DNA of 64,000 bases from JBBRBB01 sp963830175 (GCA_963830175.1 CAWHKV010000002.1:434001-498000), one strand, 5' to 3'; numbered from the stretch's first letter, positions 24,532-33,746 are shown. Notes: generated by a model not told the origin, from the sequence alone. A program made the numbers and translations.

Positions 24532-25704
24532 TTGTACCAGATTATTAAATTTTTAGCAAGGTGTGCGTTATTTTTTTTCTGCAGAAAAATTACCGTTACT
24601 AACAAAGACCTTTTTAAAATTAAGGGTCCGTTGCTGCTGGCCGCTAACCATCCCAATTCTTTTTTCGATGCAATTTTACTGGGTGCCTTATTTAAACGCC
24701 CTGTTCATTTCCTAACACGTGGCGATGCATTTAAAAAGCCATTTGCAAGAAAGTTGCTTTCCATTTTAAAAGCCATACCCATTTATCGTTTACAGGAAGG
24801 AAAGGAATATCTATCTCTAAATGAACCCACTTTCGAAAAGTGTTACGACATTTTAAAACATGGGGGCATAATTCTCATTTTTTCTGAAGGATTGTGCGAG
24901 AATCAATGGCAATTACGGCCTTTAAAGAAAGGCACCGCACGCATTGCAATACAAAGCTGGAAAAAATTAAATAATCCTCAGGATTTTCGTGTGTTGCCTG
25001 TAGGCATAAATTATCATTCATTTATTCTGTTCGGCAAAAACGTAATAATTGATTTTGGTGAACCACTTACAAAGGATTTATTTGAAAATGATAATACTGA
25101 AGCTGAACATGTAAACTATTTTAATAAGTTATTATACCATAGGATAGCCGGTTGCATGGTAATGGATAATGGTAAGGAAGAACTGGTAAAATTTCTTCTA
25201 AGTAACCCCAATTTTATTAGGCAAAACAGTCATGCAATTCAGGAAGTGAAAGGCTTGCAGCAAGCATTGCAACATAGGTATGAGGCTTCATCTATTCCTC
25301 AAAAAGAATTAAAAAAATTAATTACCTACGGCCACGGATATTGGATAAACGGTGTTGTGTTGGTTTTGTTGTTAATACCGGCATTATTGGGATTGATTAT
25401 TCATCTTCCATTTTACATGCCTTTAAAAAATTATGTTAGAAAAAAGACCAATGATTCTGTTTTTTACGATTCGGTATTATTTGGTTTGTTATTTATTACC
25501 TATCCGGTTTACGTTATTTTGCTGTCATTTTTGGGTATTTGGTTTTTTGGAATGGAAGCTTTATTTACGCCAATACTAATTTTATTTTTAGCATGGTCTT
25601 CTATTGCCTGGAGAGAAGCAGCCGTTAGATTATTTAATTCATTTTCAGCAAGCAGCCCGCTTAAAAGAATGGTTAATAAACTTTCTGCAAAAACAATTAT
25701 TTGA
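24532..25704 (+). CDS. PlsC-like 1-acyl-sn-glycerol-3-phosphate acyltransferase
   Basis: A 390-residue membrane-associated acyltransferase. The catalytic block is AANHPNSFFDAILLG, an H-x5-D variant of the usual H-x4-D, as found in a Bacteroidota subgroup. The acceptor-binding FSEGLCENQWQLRPLKKGTARIA block is also present. Two or three C-terminal hydrophobic spans lie at about 275-300, 315-340 and 345-365. There is no ATG at the N-terminus: an in-frame TAA at 24514-24516 limits the start, and TTG at 24532 is the only good candidate before the conserved region. The last 8 bases overlap the convergent VOC gene. Likely role: phospholipid or other lipid acylation at the inner membrane. Confidence 0.85.
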   Translation: MYQIIKFLARCALFFFCRKITVTNKDLFKIKGPLLLAANHPNSFFDAILLGALFKRPVHFLTRGDAFKKPFARKLLSILKAIPIYRLQEGKEYLSLNEPTFEKCYDILKHGGIILIFSEGLCENQWQLRPLKKGTARIAIQSWKKLNNPQDFRVLPVGINYHSFILFGKNVIIDFGEPLTKDLFENDNTEAEHVNYFNKLLYHRIAGCMVMDNGKEELVKFLLSNPNFIRQNSHAIQEVKGLQQALQHRYEASSIPQKELKKLITYGHGYWINGVVLVLLLIPALLGLIIHLPFYMPLKNYVRKKTNDSVFYDSVLFGLLFITYPVYVILLSFLGIWFFGMEALFTPILILFLAWSSIAWREAAVRLFNSFSASSPLKRMVNKLSAKTII

Positions 25705-26749
25705 TTTTATTAAGCGCGAGCATGCCAATCATCCAATCAGGTAAAGGCTTATCATTTTTACGTGCTTTCAAATTCAGTGACCAGTTTATTTTTTTAAGAA
25801 TTGGTATGGAGTGTGTTTCTACCAATTCTACCAGTGTACCATCCTGGTCTTCTACGTAACAAAACCTTCCTGATGAAGTACCCATAGAAAAAGATTGAGC
25901 ACTATCAACAGTAAACTTATAGCCAGCCCCTTCACATTTTTGCTTTAAATCATTCATATTTAAAACATCAAAGCAAACGTGTATAAATCCGCAATCGCCC
26001 CAATATCTGTCATTATATATTTTATGCGGTATAAAGTCTAATGCCTGCACCAGTTCAACTTGCACAGAACCCAGCAACTTGCTGAATGCGCCCTTATTTG
26101 CTATTCCTTTTTTTAAAAGCGCTCTTTTAAACCGTTGACCATGTTGTTCAATGGCAGGCATATCAACACAGGGTGCAGTTCCTTTATAGATCACTTCTTT
26201 TATGCCCAATAGATCTTTATAAAATTCAATGGATTGTTCAATGTTAGATACTCCAATTACCACTCCTGCAACACCGCCGCAAACATTATTGCCTGTTTTA
26301 AACCATTCATCTCCTTCAATAACATTAAAATGATTGCCATATACATCTTTTATCCAAAAATGTTTACGGTCATCAGGTGATTCCATTATAGCTGATACTT
26401 CAATGGTTTTCTCTTTCGAAAAATGATGGTGGGCTGCAGCGATATTTTGTGTTTTAATCTTTACTGCAAAAATGCCAATGTCTCCAAATCTAAGTGGTTG
26501 ATGTGGCTTCGGTGGCCTGGAAGTGTATTGCCAAATTTCAAAGCCTCCCCCGCCAGACATGTTCATAGATAGAAGCGCATGACGGCTATGTACTTTGCTG
26601 CCTGTATATTGTTGCATGAGGGTTGCCTCTGCACTATCTTCAAAGATCAGCACATCCATTCCGAATAAATGCTTGTAATAATGTTTTGCTTCAAGTGCAT
26701 TTGAAACACCAATACCAACCTGCTGTATACCTGTTATTAATTCTGACAT
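25697..26749 (-). CDS. Two-domain VOC (glyoxalase/dioxygenase) superfamily protein
   Basis: A 350-residue protein with two vicinal-oxygen-chelate modules. The first begins IQQVGIGVSNALEAKHYYKHLFGMDVL and includes DVYGNHFNVIE. The second begins VVIGVSNIEQSIEFYKDLLGIKEVIYKG and ends VEDQDGTLVELVE, with the metal Glu. Such folds serve glyoxalases, ring-cleaving dioxygenases and resistance proteins. No closer substrate can be read. It shares its strand with the glycosyltransferase gene upstream, separated by 14 bases, and probably follows it in one message. Confidence 0.88.
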   Translation of the reverse strand: MSELITGIQQVGIGVSNALEAKHYYKHLFGMDVLIFEDSAEATLMQQYTGSKVHSRHALLSMNMSGGGGFEIWQYTSRPPKPHQPLRFGDIGIFAVKIKTQNIAAAHHHFSKEKTIEVSAIMESPDDRKHFWIKDVYGNHFNVIEGDEWFKTGNNVCGGVAGVVIGVSNIEQSIEFYKDLLGIKEVIYKGTAPCVDMPAIEQHGQRFKRALLKKGIANKGAFSKLLGSVQVELVQALDFIPHKIYNDRYWGDCGFIHVCFDVLNMNDLKQKCEGAGYKFTVDSAQSFSMGTSSGRFCYVEDQDGTLVELVETHSIPILKKINWSLNLKARKNDKPLPDWMIGMLALNKIK

Positions 26750-26763
26750 GGCATTCTATCTAT

Positions 26764-27447
26764 TTATTTGAGCATGGTTTTATAGGCATTCAACATTTCA
26801 TGTTGAGGGGCACCTTTTTTATACATGTCCACAATTTTTTTATTAGCAAGTTGTACCTTAAGCCAGCTGTTTTTTTCATATTTTCTCGCAGAAACTAGTG
26901 CATGGTTTTCCATGATTGCATATTTCGCATACCTGCGTGCCCTTTTAACAAGGTCATATTCCTCCATTAGTAACATGTCATCATTAAACCCGTTAAGTTT
27001 ATTAAAAAGATCTTTGGTTATGAATAAGGTTTGGTCTCCGCCATAGCAGATAAACCAGTCGAACCGAGTGAAAAAAGCGTTTGCCTTTAAAATAGGTTTC
27101 TCACTGTTAAACCGGGTTCTGTATCGGCCGCAATCGAAACCCATGTTCCGGTATTTTTCAATATCCTGATAAAATGAAATAGGGGGTAAGGTGTCAGCAT
27201 GAACAAAATATAGCATATTGAACTTTGCTGCAGCGGCACCGGCATTCATTTGGTATGCCCTGCTTTGAATATTTAAAGGCAACACTTTTGCCCCAACGGC
27301 TAAGGCAGCTTGTGTAGTATTATCAGAACTTCCACCATCTGCTACAATAACCTCTATTTTTTTTCCAGCGGCATTTTCCAATAAATGAACAACTAGCCTG
27401 CCTATATATTCACCTTCATTAACCGTTGGAATTATTACACTGAGCAT
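26764..27447 (-). CDS. GT2 glycosyltransferase (TIGR04283-like)
   Basis: A 227-residue cytosolic or membrane-peripheral glycosyltransferase with the GT-A fold. It begins LSVIIPTVNEGEYIGRLV, has ADGGSSDNT, then FVHADTLPP as the DxD-like metal site, and FDCGRYRTRF and EEYDLVKRARRY further on. This layout fits the TIGR04283 family. Length is normal for the family, with no C-terminal membrane anchor. It lies between the OmpA lipoprotein terminator and the VOC gene, 14 bases before the latter. Acceptor unknown. Confidence 0.9.
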   Translation of the reverse strand: MLSVIIPTVNEGEYIGRLVVHLLENAAGKKIEVIVADGGSSDNTTQAALAVGAKVLPLNIQSRAYQMNAGAAAAKFNMLYFVHADTLPPISFYQDIEKYRNMGFDCGRYRTRFNSEKPILKANAFFTRFDWFICYGGDQTLFITKDLFNKLNGFNDDMLLMEEYDLVKRARRYAKYAIMENHALVSARKYEKNSWLKVQLANKKIVDMYKKGAPQHEMLNAYKTMLK

Positions 27448-27450
27448 AGT

Positions 27451-27482
27451 AAAAAAAAATCCGGAACTTATATAGTTCCGGA
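27451..27482 (-). terminator. Terminator of the OmpA-family lipoprotein gene
   Basis: On the minus strand: stem TCCGGAAC / GTTCCGGA, loop TATATAA, then nine Ts. It lies just downstream of the OmpA-family gene and upstream of the GT2 gene, whose ATG is adjacent. Confidence 0.86.
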
Positions 27483-27512
27483 AAATATACGTAATTAAAC
27501 TAGTTTAAAGAT

Positions 27513-28199
27513 TTACTTTCCGCCTGATGCTGCTTCCTTTTCAGCTTCAGTTTTCATTTTATCGTTTGCTGTTATTAGAAACTCAACCCTTCTGTTATTT
27601 GCACGTCCTTCTTCTGTTGAATTGCTATACTTAGGCATGGTTTCACCAAAGCCTTTTGTAGTAACACGGTTGTATGCAATTCCATGTTCGCTGGTTAAAT
27701 GCGCTGCAACTGCATTAGCACGTTTTTCAGAAAGAGTCTGATTGTAAGATTCACTACCGGTACTATCTGTATGTCCCTGAATTTCTATGTTAGTATCAGG
27801 ATATTTATTTAAAATAGTAATTAAACTATGCAAATTTTGATCTGCTGATGGGTTAATAGAATAACTGTCAAACCCAAAAAGCACATTGCTTTCAAATTCA
27901 ACAACTATTCCTTCTCCAACTCTTTCTACCTTAGCTGCAGGAACTTCATTTTTAATTTCCTCTGCCTGTTTATCCATCTTTCTTCCAATCACTGCACCTG
28001 TAGTTCCGCCAACTGCTGCACCAATAATAGCACCGAGCGCAGTATTTCCTGCAGCCTTACCAATCGCGCCGCCTACAACTGCTCCACCTGCAGTTCCAAT
28101 AACAGCACCTTTTTGGGTTTTGTTCATGGTTTCACATGCAGTTCCCCCAAGTATAGTAAGTGCGAATAAAATTTTTACAGGTAAGTATTTAGTTTTCAT
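27513..28199 (-). CDS. OmpA-family lipoprotein with glycine-zipper domain
   Basis: A 228-residue envelope protein. A signal peptide with a loose lipobox (LGGTAC, Cys22) leads to a glycine-zipper segment at about 30-75 (GAVIGTAGGAVVGGAIGKAAG), as in YmgG/OmpA-like proteins. The OmpA C-terminal peptidoglycan-binding domain covers about 105-215: LFGFDSYSINPSADQNL, IEIQGHTDSTGSESYNQTLSEKRANAV with the conserved Asp and Arg, and EGRANNRRVEFLI. It anchors the outer membrane to peptidoglycan. It has a strong terminator. Confidence 0.94.
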   Translation of the reverse strand: MKTKYLPVKILFALTILGGTACETMNKTQKGAVIGTAGGAVVGGAIGKAAGNTALGAIIGAAVGGTTGAVIGRKMDKQAEEIKNEVPAAKVERVGEGIVVEFESNVLFGFDSYSINPSADQNLHSLITILNKYPDTNIEIQGHTDSTGSESYNQTLSEKRANAVAAHLTSEHGIAYNRVTTKGFGETMPKYSNSTEEGRANNRRVEFLITANDKMKTEAEKEAASGGK

Positions 28200-28305
28200 A
28201 TGATTACTTTTTTAAGAAGTAATTAGCCAATTACTATGCCAATTTAAAATTGATATAATTACAAGCTAAAAAGCAATGATATAAAATTGATTAATAGGAT
28301 GATGA

Positions 28306-28422
28306 TTAGCAACTACCTAACAGCCAATAAAGTAATACGAAAACTACAATAGTGCCGAGGCAGCCTCCGCCTAATTTGTAAGCTCCATAGCCCGCGATGA
28401 TTGAACGTAACCAATTTTGCAT
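28306..28422 (-). CDS. Small 38-residue Gly/Cys single-pass membrane protein
   Basis: A short reading frame from ATG at 28420-28422 to TAA at 28306-28308. It starts MQNWLRSIIAGYGAYKLGGG, has a Cys and a hydrophobic helix of about 17 residues (TIVVFVLLYWLLG), and ends in Cys. The composition and organisation match small single-pass proteins annotated as hypothetical in related bacteria; I do not know the function. It lies between the OmpA lipoprotein and the LTXXQ-like gene, same strand. The codon choice and clear membrane segment argue that it is real, but the short length limits certainty. Confidence 0.62.
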   Translation of the reverse strand: MQNWLRSIIAGYGAYKLGGGCLGTIVVFVLLYWLLGSC

Positions 28423-28480
28423 AATTGAAGGTTTTATTAAGAAGGTAATAAAAATTATGCCATTTAGAATTAATTATTTT

Positions 28481-28852
28481 TTACTGGTCAGATTCAGTGC
28501 CGTCCTGCTTTTTTTCAGCACGCATCTTTTGCTCTAAATTCTGAAGTTTCGAAACTTCCTCATCACTTAAGAAACCACGAAGGCGTGCAGCAAGTTGTTT
28601 TTTAAGGGCAGTAATCTGCATTTTCTTTTCACGGATATCAATACTGGTATTTTGACGAACCTCTCTTATTTTGGGCATAAATTCCTGTTGAACCACCACA
28701 ATCGAATCAATTTGCTGTTGAGAGAAATGAAGCGAATCTTTCAGTTGCTGCTTAATAGCCATTTTATTGTTGTTTCCCTTTTGGGCAGATACTGTAAAAC
28801 TGGCTAGTGTAAATAATGCAATAAACAAAGGAAATAGCTTTTTCATGATCAT
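28481..28852 (-). CDS. Spy/CpxP-like periplasmic protein
   Basis: A 123-residue exported protein with a signal peptide ending at about residue 23 (TVSAQ). The mature part is almost all helical and charged: LKDSLHFSQQQIDSIVVVQQEFMPKIREVR, then LKKQLAARLRGFLSDEEVSKLQNLEQKMR. This is the layout of the LTxxQ/Spy group, which in other bacteria binds unfolded proteins in the periplasm. The usual LTxxQ motif is only partly present (HFSQQQ and LSDEEV). A second ATG at 28846 (MKKLF) is an equally good start. Function is by analogy. Confidence 0.75.
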   Translation of the reverse strand: MIMKKLFPLFIALFTLASFTVSAQKGNNNKMAIKQQLKDSLHFSQQQIDSIVVVQQEFMPKIREVRQNTSIDIREKKMQITALKKQLAARLRGFLSDEEVSKLQNLEQKMRAEKKQDGTESDQ

Positions 28853-28999
28853 TTTTTGTTTAGGAAATTTTTTTTAATCAGCACACCTACCGATGCGTAA
28901 GTAAATGTAATTTAGGGTTGACAAATTAAACTGTTAATAGTTTAACCAATCAATTTTATTTTCTATTAATCTTCAATAAGCCATTTAATAAAATAGAAT

Positions 29000-30753
29000 A
29001 TGCCAAGCGATTCTTCTAACAACATAAATGATGCAGCTACTATAAATATTAATAACACGGGGAAACTTGAAAATACTTTCGATGCCATTGTTATTGGGTC
29101 TGGAATAAGCGGAGGTTGGGCTGCCAAAGAATTATGCGATAAAGGATTAAAAACCCTGGTACTGGAGCGAGGAAGAAACGTGGAGCATATAAAGGATTAC
29201 CCTACAGCAACCATGGCGCCCTGGGAATTTCCGCACCGTGGAAAAATGCCATTAAAGTTTTTAGAGGAAAATCCATTAATCTCGAAAGCATCGGGCTTTG
29301 GGGAAGATACTGCACACTTCTTTATTAAAGATAAAGATCATCCGTATGTACAGGAAAAGCCATTCGACTGGATTCGAGGCTACCAGGTAGGTGGTAAATC
29401 CATCACATGGGCCGAGCCTGCCAGCGATGGAGCGATTTTGAATTTAATAACCCTTCACGCTACGGTTATGGTATAGAATGGCCTATTCAATATAAAGATG
29501 TAGCTCCATGGTATTCTCATGCAGAAAAGTTTATTGGTGTATGTGGTTTTAAGGATGGTATTGAAGCTATGCCGGATGGAGAATTTCTGCCACCCTTTGG
29601 CTTTAATTGTGTTGAAAAGCACATGCAGCAAAGCATTAGTAAAAACTATGGCGACCGCCACATGGTTCATGCACGGTGGGCACATATAACTGAACCACAG
29701 GAAATACATATTCAGCAGGGCCGCGGAAAGTGCCAGGCACGTAACATGTGTATGCGCGGATGCCCGTTTGGCGGGTATTTCAGCTCCGTTTCATCTACAT
29801 TACCATGGGCACAGAAAACGGGTAACCTTACCATCAGGCCATTTTCTGTTGTGCATTCAATAATGTATGATGAAAAACTAGGGAAGGCGTCCGGGGTAAG
29901 AATTATAGATGCACAAACTTTTAAGGTTACAGAATACTTTGCAAAAGTAATTTTTGTAAATGCATCCGCTCTTAACAGCAACCTCATACTTTTAAACAGC
30001 ACAAGTAACCGGTTTCCTTCAGGCCTTGGAAACGACAATGGATTGCTTGGTCATTATGTTTGTTTTCACAATTACCGCGGGCATGTTCATGGCACTTTAA
30101 AAGGGTTTGAAGACATCTACATGTACGGTAGAAATCCAACTGAACCCATCATTGCCAATTACAGAAACCTGCACCAAAACGATATGGACTATGTAGGGGG
30201 CTTCACAACGTTTACAGGCGCTTATCGCAGAAGAGGTAATGAAAAAAGTAGTCCTGAAAAAATAGGTGCAAGATATAAGCAGGCGTTAAGTGAACCCGGG
30301 GAATGGGGTGTTTATATGTATATGCAGGGTGAAACAATTCCTAAGTTTTCAAACCATGTAAGATTAAGTAAAGAGGAAAAAGACCAGTGGGGTATACCGC
30401 TTCTTGTAACTTCAGTAGGATATGATGATAATGATGAAAGAATGCTGAAAGACTTCTTGCAGCAAAGTGTGGAAATGATGGAAAAGGCAGGTGTTACTGA
30501 TATAGAGCAACGCGACACGAAACAACCACCCGGGTTAGATATTCATGAAATGGGTGGATGCCGTATGGGCAAAGATCCCAAGACATCATTACTCAATAAA
30601 TTTAACCAGCTGCATACCTGTAATAATGTTTTTGTAACTGATGGTGCCTGTATGGCCACAACAGGTAACCAGAGCCCTTCAATATTGTACATGTCTCTAA
30701 CTGCAAGAGCTGCAGACTATGCAGTTTCTGAATTAAAAAAAGGTAACCTGTAA
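29000..30753 (+). pseudogene. GMC-family oxidoreductase, one-base frameshift
   Basis: A FAD-dependent GMC oxidoreductase (choline/glucose dehydrogenase type) that would be 584 residues with one base restored. The N-terminal part (29000 to about 29410) has the dinucleotide motif AIVIGSGISGGWAAKEL and GYQVGGKSITW. At TGGGCC (29408-29413) the frame breaks; the next frame continues GRACQRWSDFEFNNPSRYGYGIEWPI, exactly as the family expects. One missing G in a run of four explains it. The rest is intact: RGCPFGGYFSS, and the C-terminal HEMGGCRMG and DGACMATTGNQSPS blocks that carry the catalytic His pair region. It may be an assembly error or a true lesion. Many Bacteroidota pair such proteins with a gluconate dehydrogenase subunit 3; none is adjacent. 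Confidence 0.87.
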
Positions 30754-30760
30754 AAATAAA

Positions 30761-30793
30761 TTTGCGATCAGGGTTACCTTTCCACTACATTTG
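30761..30793 (+). promoter_or_regulatory. Putative promoter for the 143-residue secreted protein gene
   Basis: TTTG at 30761-30764 and TACATTTG at 30786-30793 are separated by 21 bases, matching the Bacteroidota pattern. It would give a leader of about 160 bases. The same segment overlaps a long-loop inverted repeat (30739-30748 with 30772-30781) at the end of the upstream gene. Confidence 0.4.
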
Positions 30794-30958
30794 CATTAAT
30801 GTGTAATTAGTACACTTTAAATATCCTAATGATTCAATGCTTTCTGGCATGAATCTAAGCGGCTCCCGCTTCTGATAATTGCTTCGCCACACACACATCG
30901 TTTGCCTGCACACGGTTAATTGCCTGCACATTTTTTATAACCTAAATATTCACAATTT

Positions 30959-31390
30959 ATGAAACACACATTTGTAAAATTCACAGGAAAAAAAATCTTC
31001 ACCACATTATTTTTTGCAACAGCATTATGCTTTATGCAACCGTTGAAAGCAGCAAACACAATTACTACAAAAGAGTTTGTTGTGGATGGATTGGCAGGAA
31101 CAAAACTATCTTACACAGGGTCAGAAAGCGATTCTTATAATTTTGCGGTAAAGGTCGCAAACCCCGATGGCAGCAGGTTTGTACTATCGGTAGAAGATGA
31201 AAATGGCAACAGGTTGTATGCGAGTACTTTTAATGACAAAGATTTTTCAAGAAGAATAAAGTTGCTGAAAAACCCTGATGTGAGTACTTATGTGCTTACC
31301 ATTAGTTCCACCAACAAAAATCTGTCTCAGTCTTTTGTTATAAGCACATTTGCCAGAACAATTGATGAGGTATCAGTTACGAAAAGATAA
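30959..31390 (+). CDS. Small secreted beta-rich protein, unknown function
   Basis: A 143-residue protein with a signal peptide covering about residues 1-32 (ends PLKAA). The mature 110 residues alternate beta-strand patterns (TKLSYTGSESDSYNFAVKVANPDG, VLSVEDENGNRLYAS, VSTYVLTISSTNK), resembling a small all-beta fold found in exported Bacteroidota proteins; it is not a clear sorting domain. The gene has its own promoter-like box and a strong terminator, so it is probably monocistronic. I do not assign a function. Confidence 0.8.
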   Translation: MKHTFVKFTGKKIFTTLFFATALCFMQPLKAANTITTKEFVVDGLAGTKLSYTGSESDSYNFAVKVANPDGSRFVLSVEDENGNRLYASTFNDKDFSRRIKLLKNPDVSTYVLTISSTNKNLSQSFVISTFARTIDEVSVTKR

Positions 31391-31412
31391 TGGTTTAGAG
31401 TTTTTTGAGTTG

Positions 31413-31440
31413 AAGGGATATGCATAGCATATCCCTTTTT
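31413..31440 (+). terminator. Terminator after the small secreted protein gene
   Basis: An 11-bp stem (AAGGGATATGC / GCATATCCCTT), a 3-base loop and a following T-run, about 23 bases beyond the stop. Confidence 0.88.
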
Positions 31441-31479
31441 TTAAAAAATTTTGTTGAATAGTATTCCGGTAAGGAATAA

Positions 31480-33267
31480 TCAATTATCTAATTTAAGAAC
31501 TGCTAAAAAAGCTTCTTGTGGAACTTCTACATTGCCTATCTGCCTCATGCGTTTTTTACCTTCTTTCTGTTTCTCAAGCAATTTTCTTTTTCGGCTTATA
31601 TCGCCACCGTAACATTTTGCAGTAACATCTTTTCGCATAGCACTAATGGTTTCGCGGGCTATAACCTTAGCACCTATGGCAGCCTGTATGGCAATTTGAA
31701 ATTGTTGCCGTGGTAATAGTTCTTTTAATTTCTCACACAACTTTCTACCTAGTTCCTGTGCACGGCTGCGGTGAATTAATGCGCTTAAGGCATCTACTTT
31801 ATCGTTGTTAAGCAATATATCCATCTTTACAATATCTGCCTCACGGTAACCAATCGGTGAATAATCGAAAGATGCATAACCACGTGTCTGGCTTTTTAAT
31901 TTGTCGTAAAAATCAAACACAATTTCAGTAAGGGGCATTTCAAATATCAGCTCAACCCTGGATGGCGTAAGGTAATGCTGATTTACAAGTATGCCGCGTT
32001 TACCTAAACAAAGCGTCATTATATTCCCGATATAATCGGGGAGCGTAATTATTTGTGCTTTTATAAATGGTTCTTCAATTTTCTCTAACCGAGTCGGGTC
32101 GGGCATTTCGGCGGGGTTATTAACTATTATTTTTTGTCCGCGGGATGTATAAGCAAAGAAGCTAACGTTGGGAACAGTAGTTATAACTGTTTGATCAAAT
32201 TCGCGCTCTAAACGTTCCTGCACAATTTCCATATGCAGCAATCCTAAAAATCCGCAACGAAAGCCGAAGCCCAATGCCTGAGACGTTTCTAACTCAAAAG
32301 AAAGGGATGCGTCATTCAACTGCAGCTTCTCCATACAATCGCGCAACTCCTCAAACTCATCGGTGTTAACAGGAAATATTCCTGCAAAAACCATCGCCTT
32401 CACTTCTTCAAAACCTTTTATCATTTCGCCTGGGTTGGAAGCAAGTGTTATGGTATCCCCCACTTTTACTTCCTTAGCATTTTTTATTCCCGTGATTACA
32501 TACCCTACATCACCACACTTCACTTCAGTTTTCGGGGTCATCGTTAATTTCAACACGCCCACTTCATCAGCAAAATATTCATCCCCGGTAGAAACAAATT
32601 GAATTTTATCTCCTTTTTTAATTTTGCCATTCATTATGCGGTAATAAACAATAATGCCGCGAAAACTATTAAATACACTGTCAAATATTAATGCCTGCAA
32701 GGGTGCATCTTCATTACCACCGGGTGGAGGTATCTTTTCAATAATCGATGTTAAAATGTCTTCTATTCCGATACCAGTTTTTGCGCTGGCTAAAAGAATT
32801 TCTTCTTCTTTGCAACCCACCAGGTCTAAGATCTGGTCTTTAACTTCGGGTATCATAGCGCCGTCCATATCAATTTTATTGATTACAGGTATTATAGAAA
32901 GATTATTTTCTATAGCCAGATACAGGTTACTTATTGTTTGTGCCTGAATGCCTTGGGTAGCATCAACCAGCAACAATGCGCCTTCGCATGCAGCAAGCGC
33001 CCTGCTTACTTCATAACTGAAATCGACGTGGCCGGGTGTATCGATCAAATTAAAAACATATTCTACATTGTCTTGTTTGTAATTTATTTGAATAGCATGA
33101 CTTTTAATGGTAATGCCTTTCTCTCTTTCCAGGTCCATATCATCCAGCACCTGGTTCATCATATCTCTCTCGCCAATGGTATGTGTAAATTCCAGTAATC
33201 GATCTGCCAGAGTGCTTTTCCCATGGTCAATGTGTGCAATAATGCAAAAGTTCCGTATATTCTTCAT
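31480..33267 (-). CDS. lepA: Elongation factor 4 (LepA)
   Basis: LepA is a ribosome-bound GTPase involved in back-translocation and initiation quality. The protein is 595 residues from MKNIRNFCIIAHIDHGKSTLADRL. It has G1 HIDHGKST, G2 KGITI, G3 DTPGH, G4 NKID and G5 SAKTG. The C-terminal domain has the LepA-specific VELIFEMPLTEIVFDFYDKLKS and ends RQIGNVEVPQEAFLAVLK. A TTG nine bases further upstream opens the frame but the ATG at 33265-33267 matches the family start. It is monocistronic on the minus strand. Confidence 0.98.
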   Translation of the reverse strand: MKNIRNFCIIAHIDHGKSTLADRLLEFTHTIGERDMMNQVLDDMDLEREKGITIKSHAIQINYKQDNVEYVFNLIDTPGHVDFSYEVSRALAACEGALLLVDATQGIQAQTISNLYLAIENNLSIIPVINKIDMDGAMIPEVKDQILDLVGCKEEEILLASAKTGIGIEDILTSIIEKIPPPGGNEDAPLQALIFDSVFNSFRGIIVYYRIMNGKIKKGDKIQFVSTGDEYFADEVGVLKLTMTPKTEVKCGDVGYVITGIKNAKEVKVGDTITLASNPGEMIKGFEEVKAMVFAGIFPVNTDEFEELRDCMEKLQLNDASLSFELETSQALGFGFRCGFLGLLHMEIVQERLEREFDQTVITTVPNVSFFAYTSRGQKIIVNNPAEMPDPTRLEKIEEPFIKAQIITLPDYIGNIMTLCLGKRGILVNQHYLTPSRVELIFEMPLTEIVFDFYDKLKSQTRGYASFDYSPIGYREADIVKMDILLNNDKVDALSALIHRSRAQELGRKLCEKLKELLPRQQFQIAIQAAIGAKVIARETISAMRKDVTAKCYGGDISRKRKLLEKQKEGKKRMRQIGNVEVPQEAFLAVLKLDN

Positions 33268-33461
33268 ACGCCGCAAAGATAATCGCCACCCGCAACATTA
33301 CTATTATGATATTGTAGTTTGGAATAATACTGCAGTTATAGTTGTATTAATGCGATAATCTTGAATACTTGTTAATATATATTACTTTATTGTAGGCGTA
33401 TCATTACTACCTTCGAGTGCTCATTCTTCAATATTAAAGTGCTTAATAAAACCCGCTACTA

Positions 33462-33746
33462 ATGGAAAATGCGCTAAGTGCGATAAGATTGTTAATGCCT
33501 TTTTTTCATATAATTACCGCAGCCGGTCTTATAATTAAGATCTTTCTCATGTTGGGCTTTAGAAATTTTGATCTTCCCTATCTTGTTGCGAGCTACTTTA
33601 GATTCTATGAAAGAAGTGATCTTCAAATGGCTGAAGGAAAACAGCGGAGAGCTTACGTTAAATCAAATAACATCATAAATTATTATACTTACACCTATAT
33701 TTTTCTTTGCCTTATTTGCCTGCTTGCTTTTGGTAGCCTGGTGTAA
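33462..33746 (+). CDS. Small two-span membrane protein, unknown function
   Basis: A 94-residue protein with a hydrophobic segment at about 5-33 (IRLLMPFFHIITAAGLIIKIFL) and another at about 75-94 (YTYIFLCLICLLAFGSLV), joined by a polar loop rich in Arg and Tyr. The clear membrane organisation and ATG start favour a real gene. Its 3' 35 bases overlap the convergent GT4 gene. I do not recognise the family. Confidence 0.6.
   Translation: MENALSAIRLLMPFFHIITAAGLIIKIFLMLGFRNFDLPYLVASYFRFYERSDLQMAEGKQRRAYVKSNNIINYYTYTYIFLCLICLLAFGSLV

Noticed and set aside
30820..30950. tRNA-like segment in the gap after the GMC gene
   Set aside because: Short GC-rich patches are present but no cloverleaf, T-loop GTTCGA or acceptor pairing could be built.
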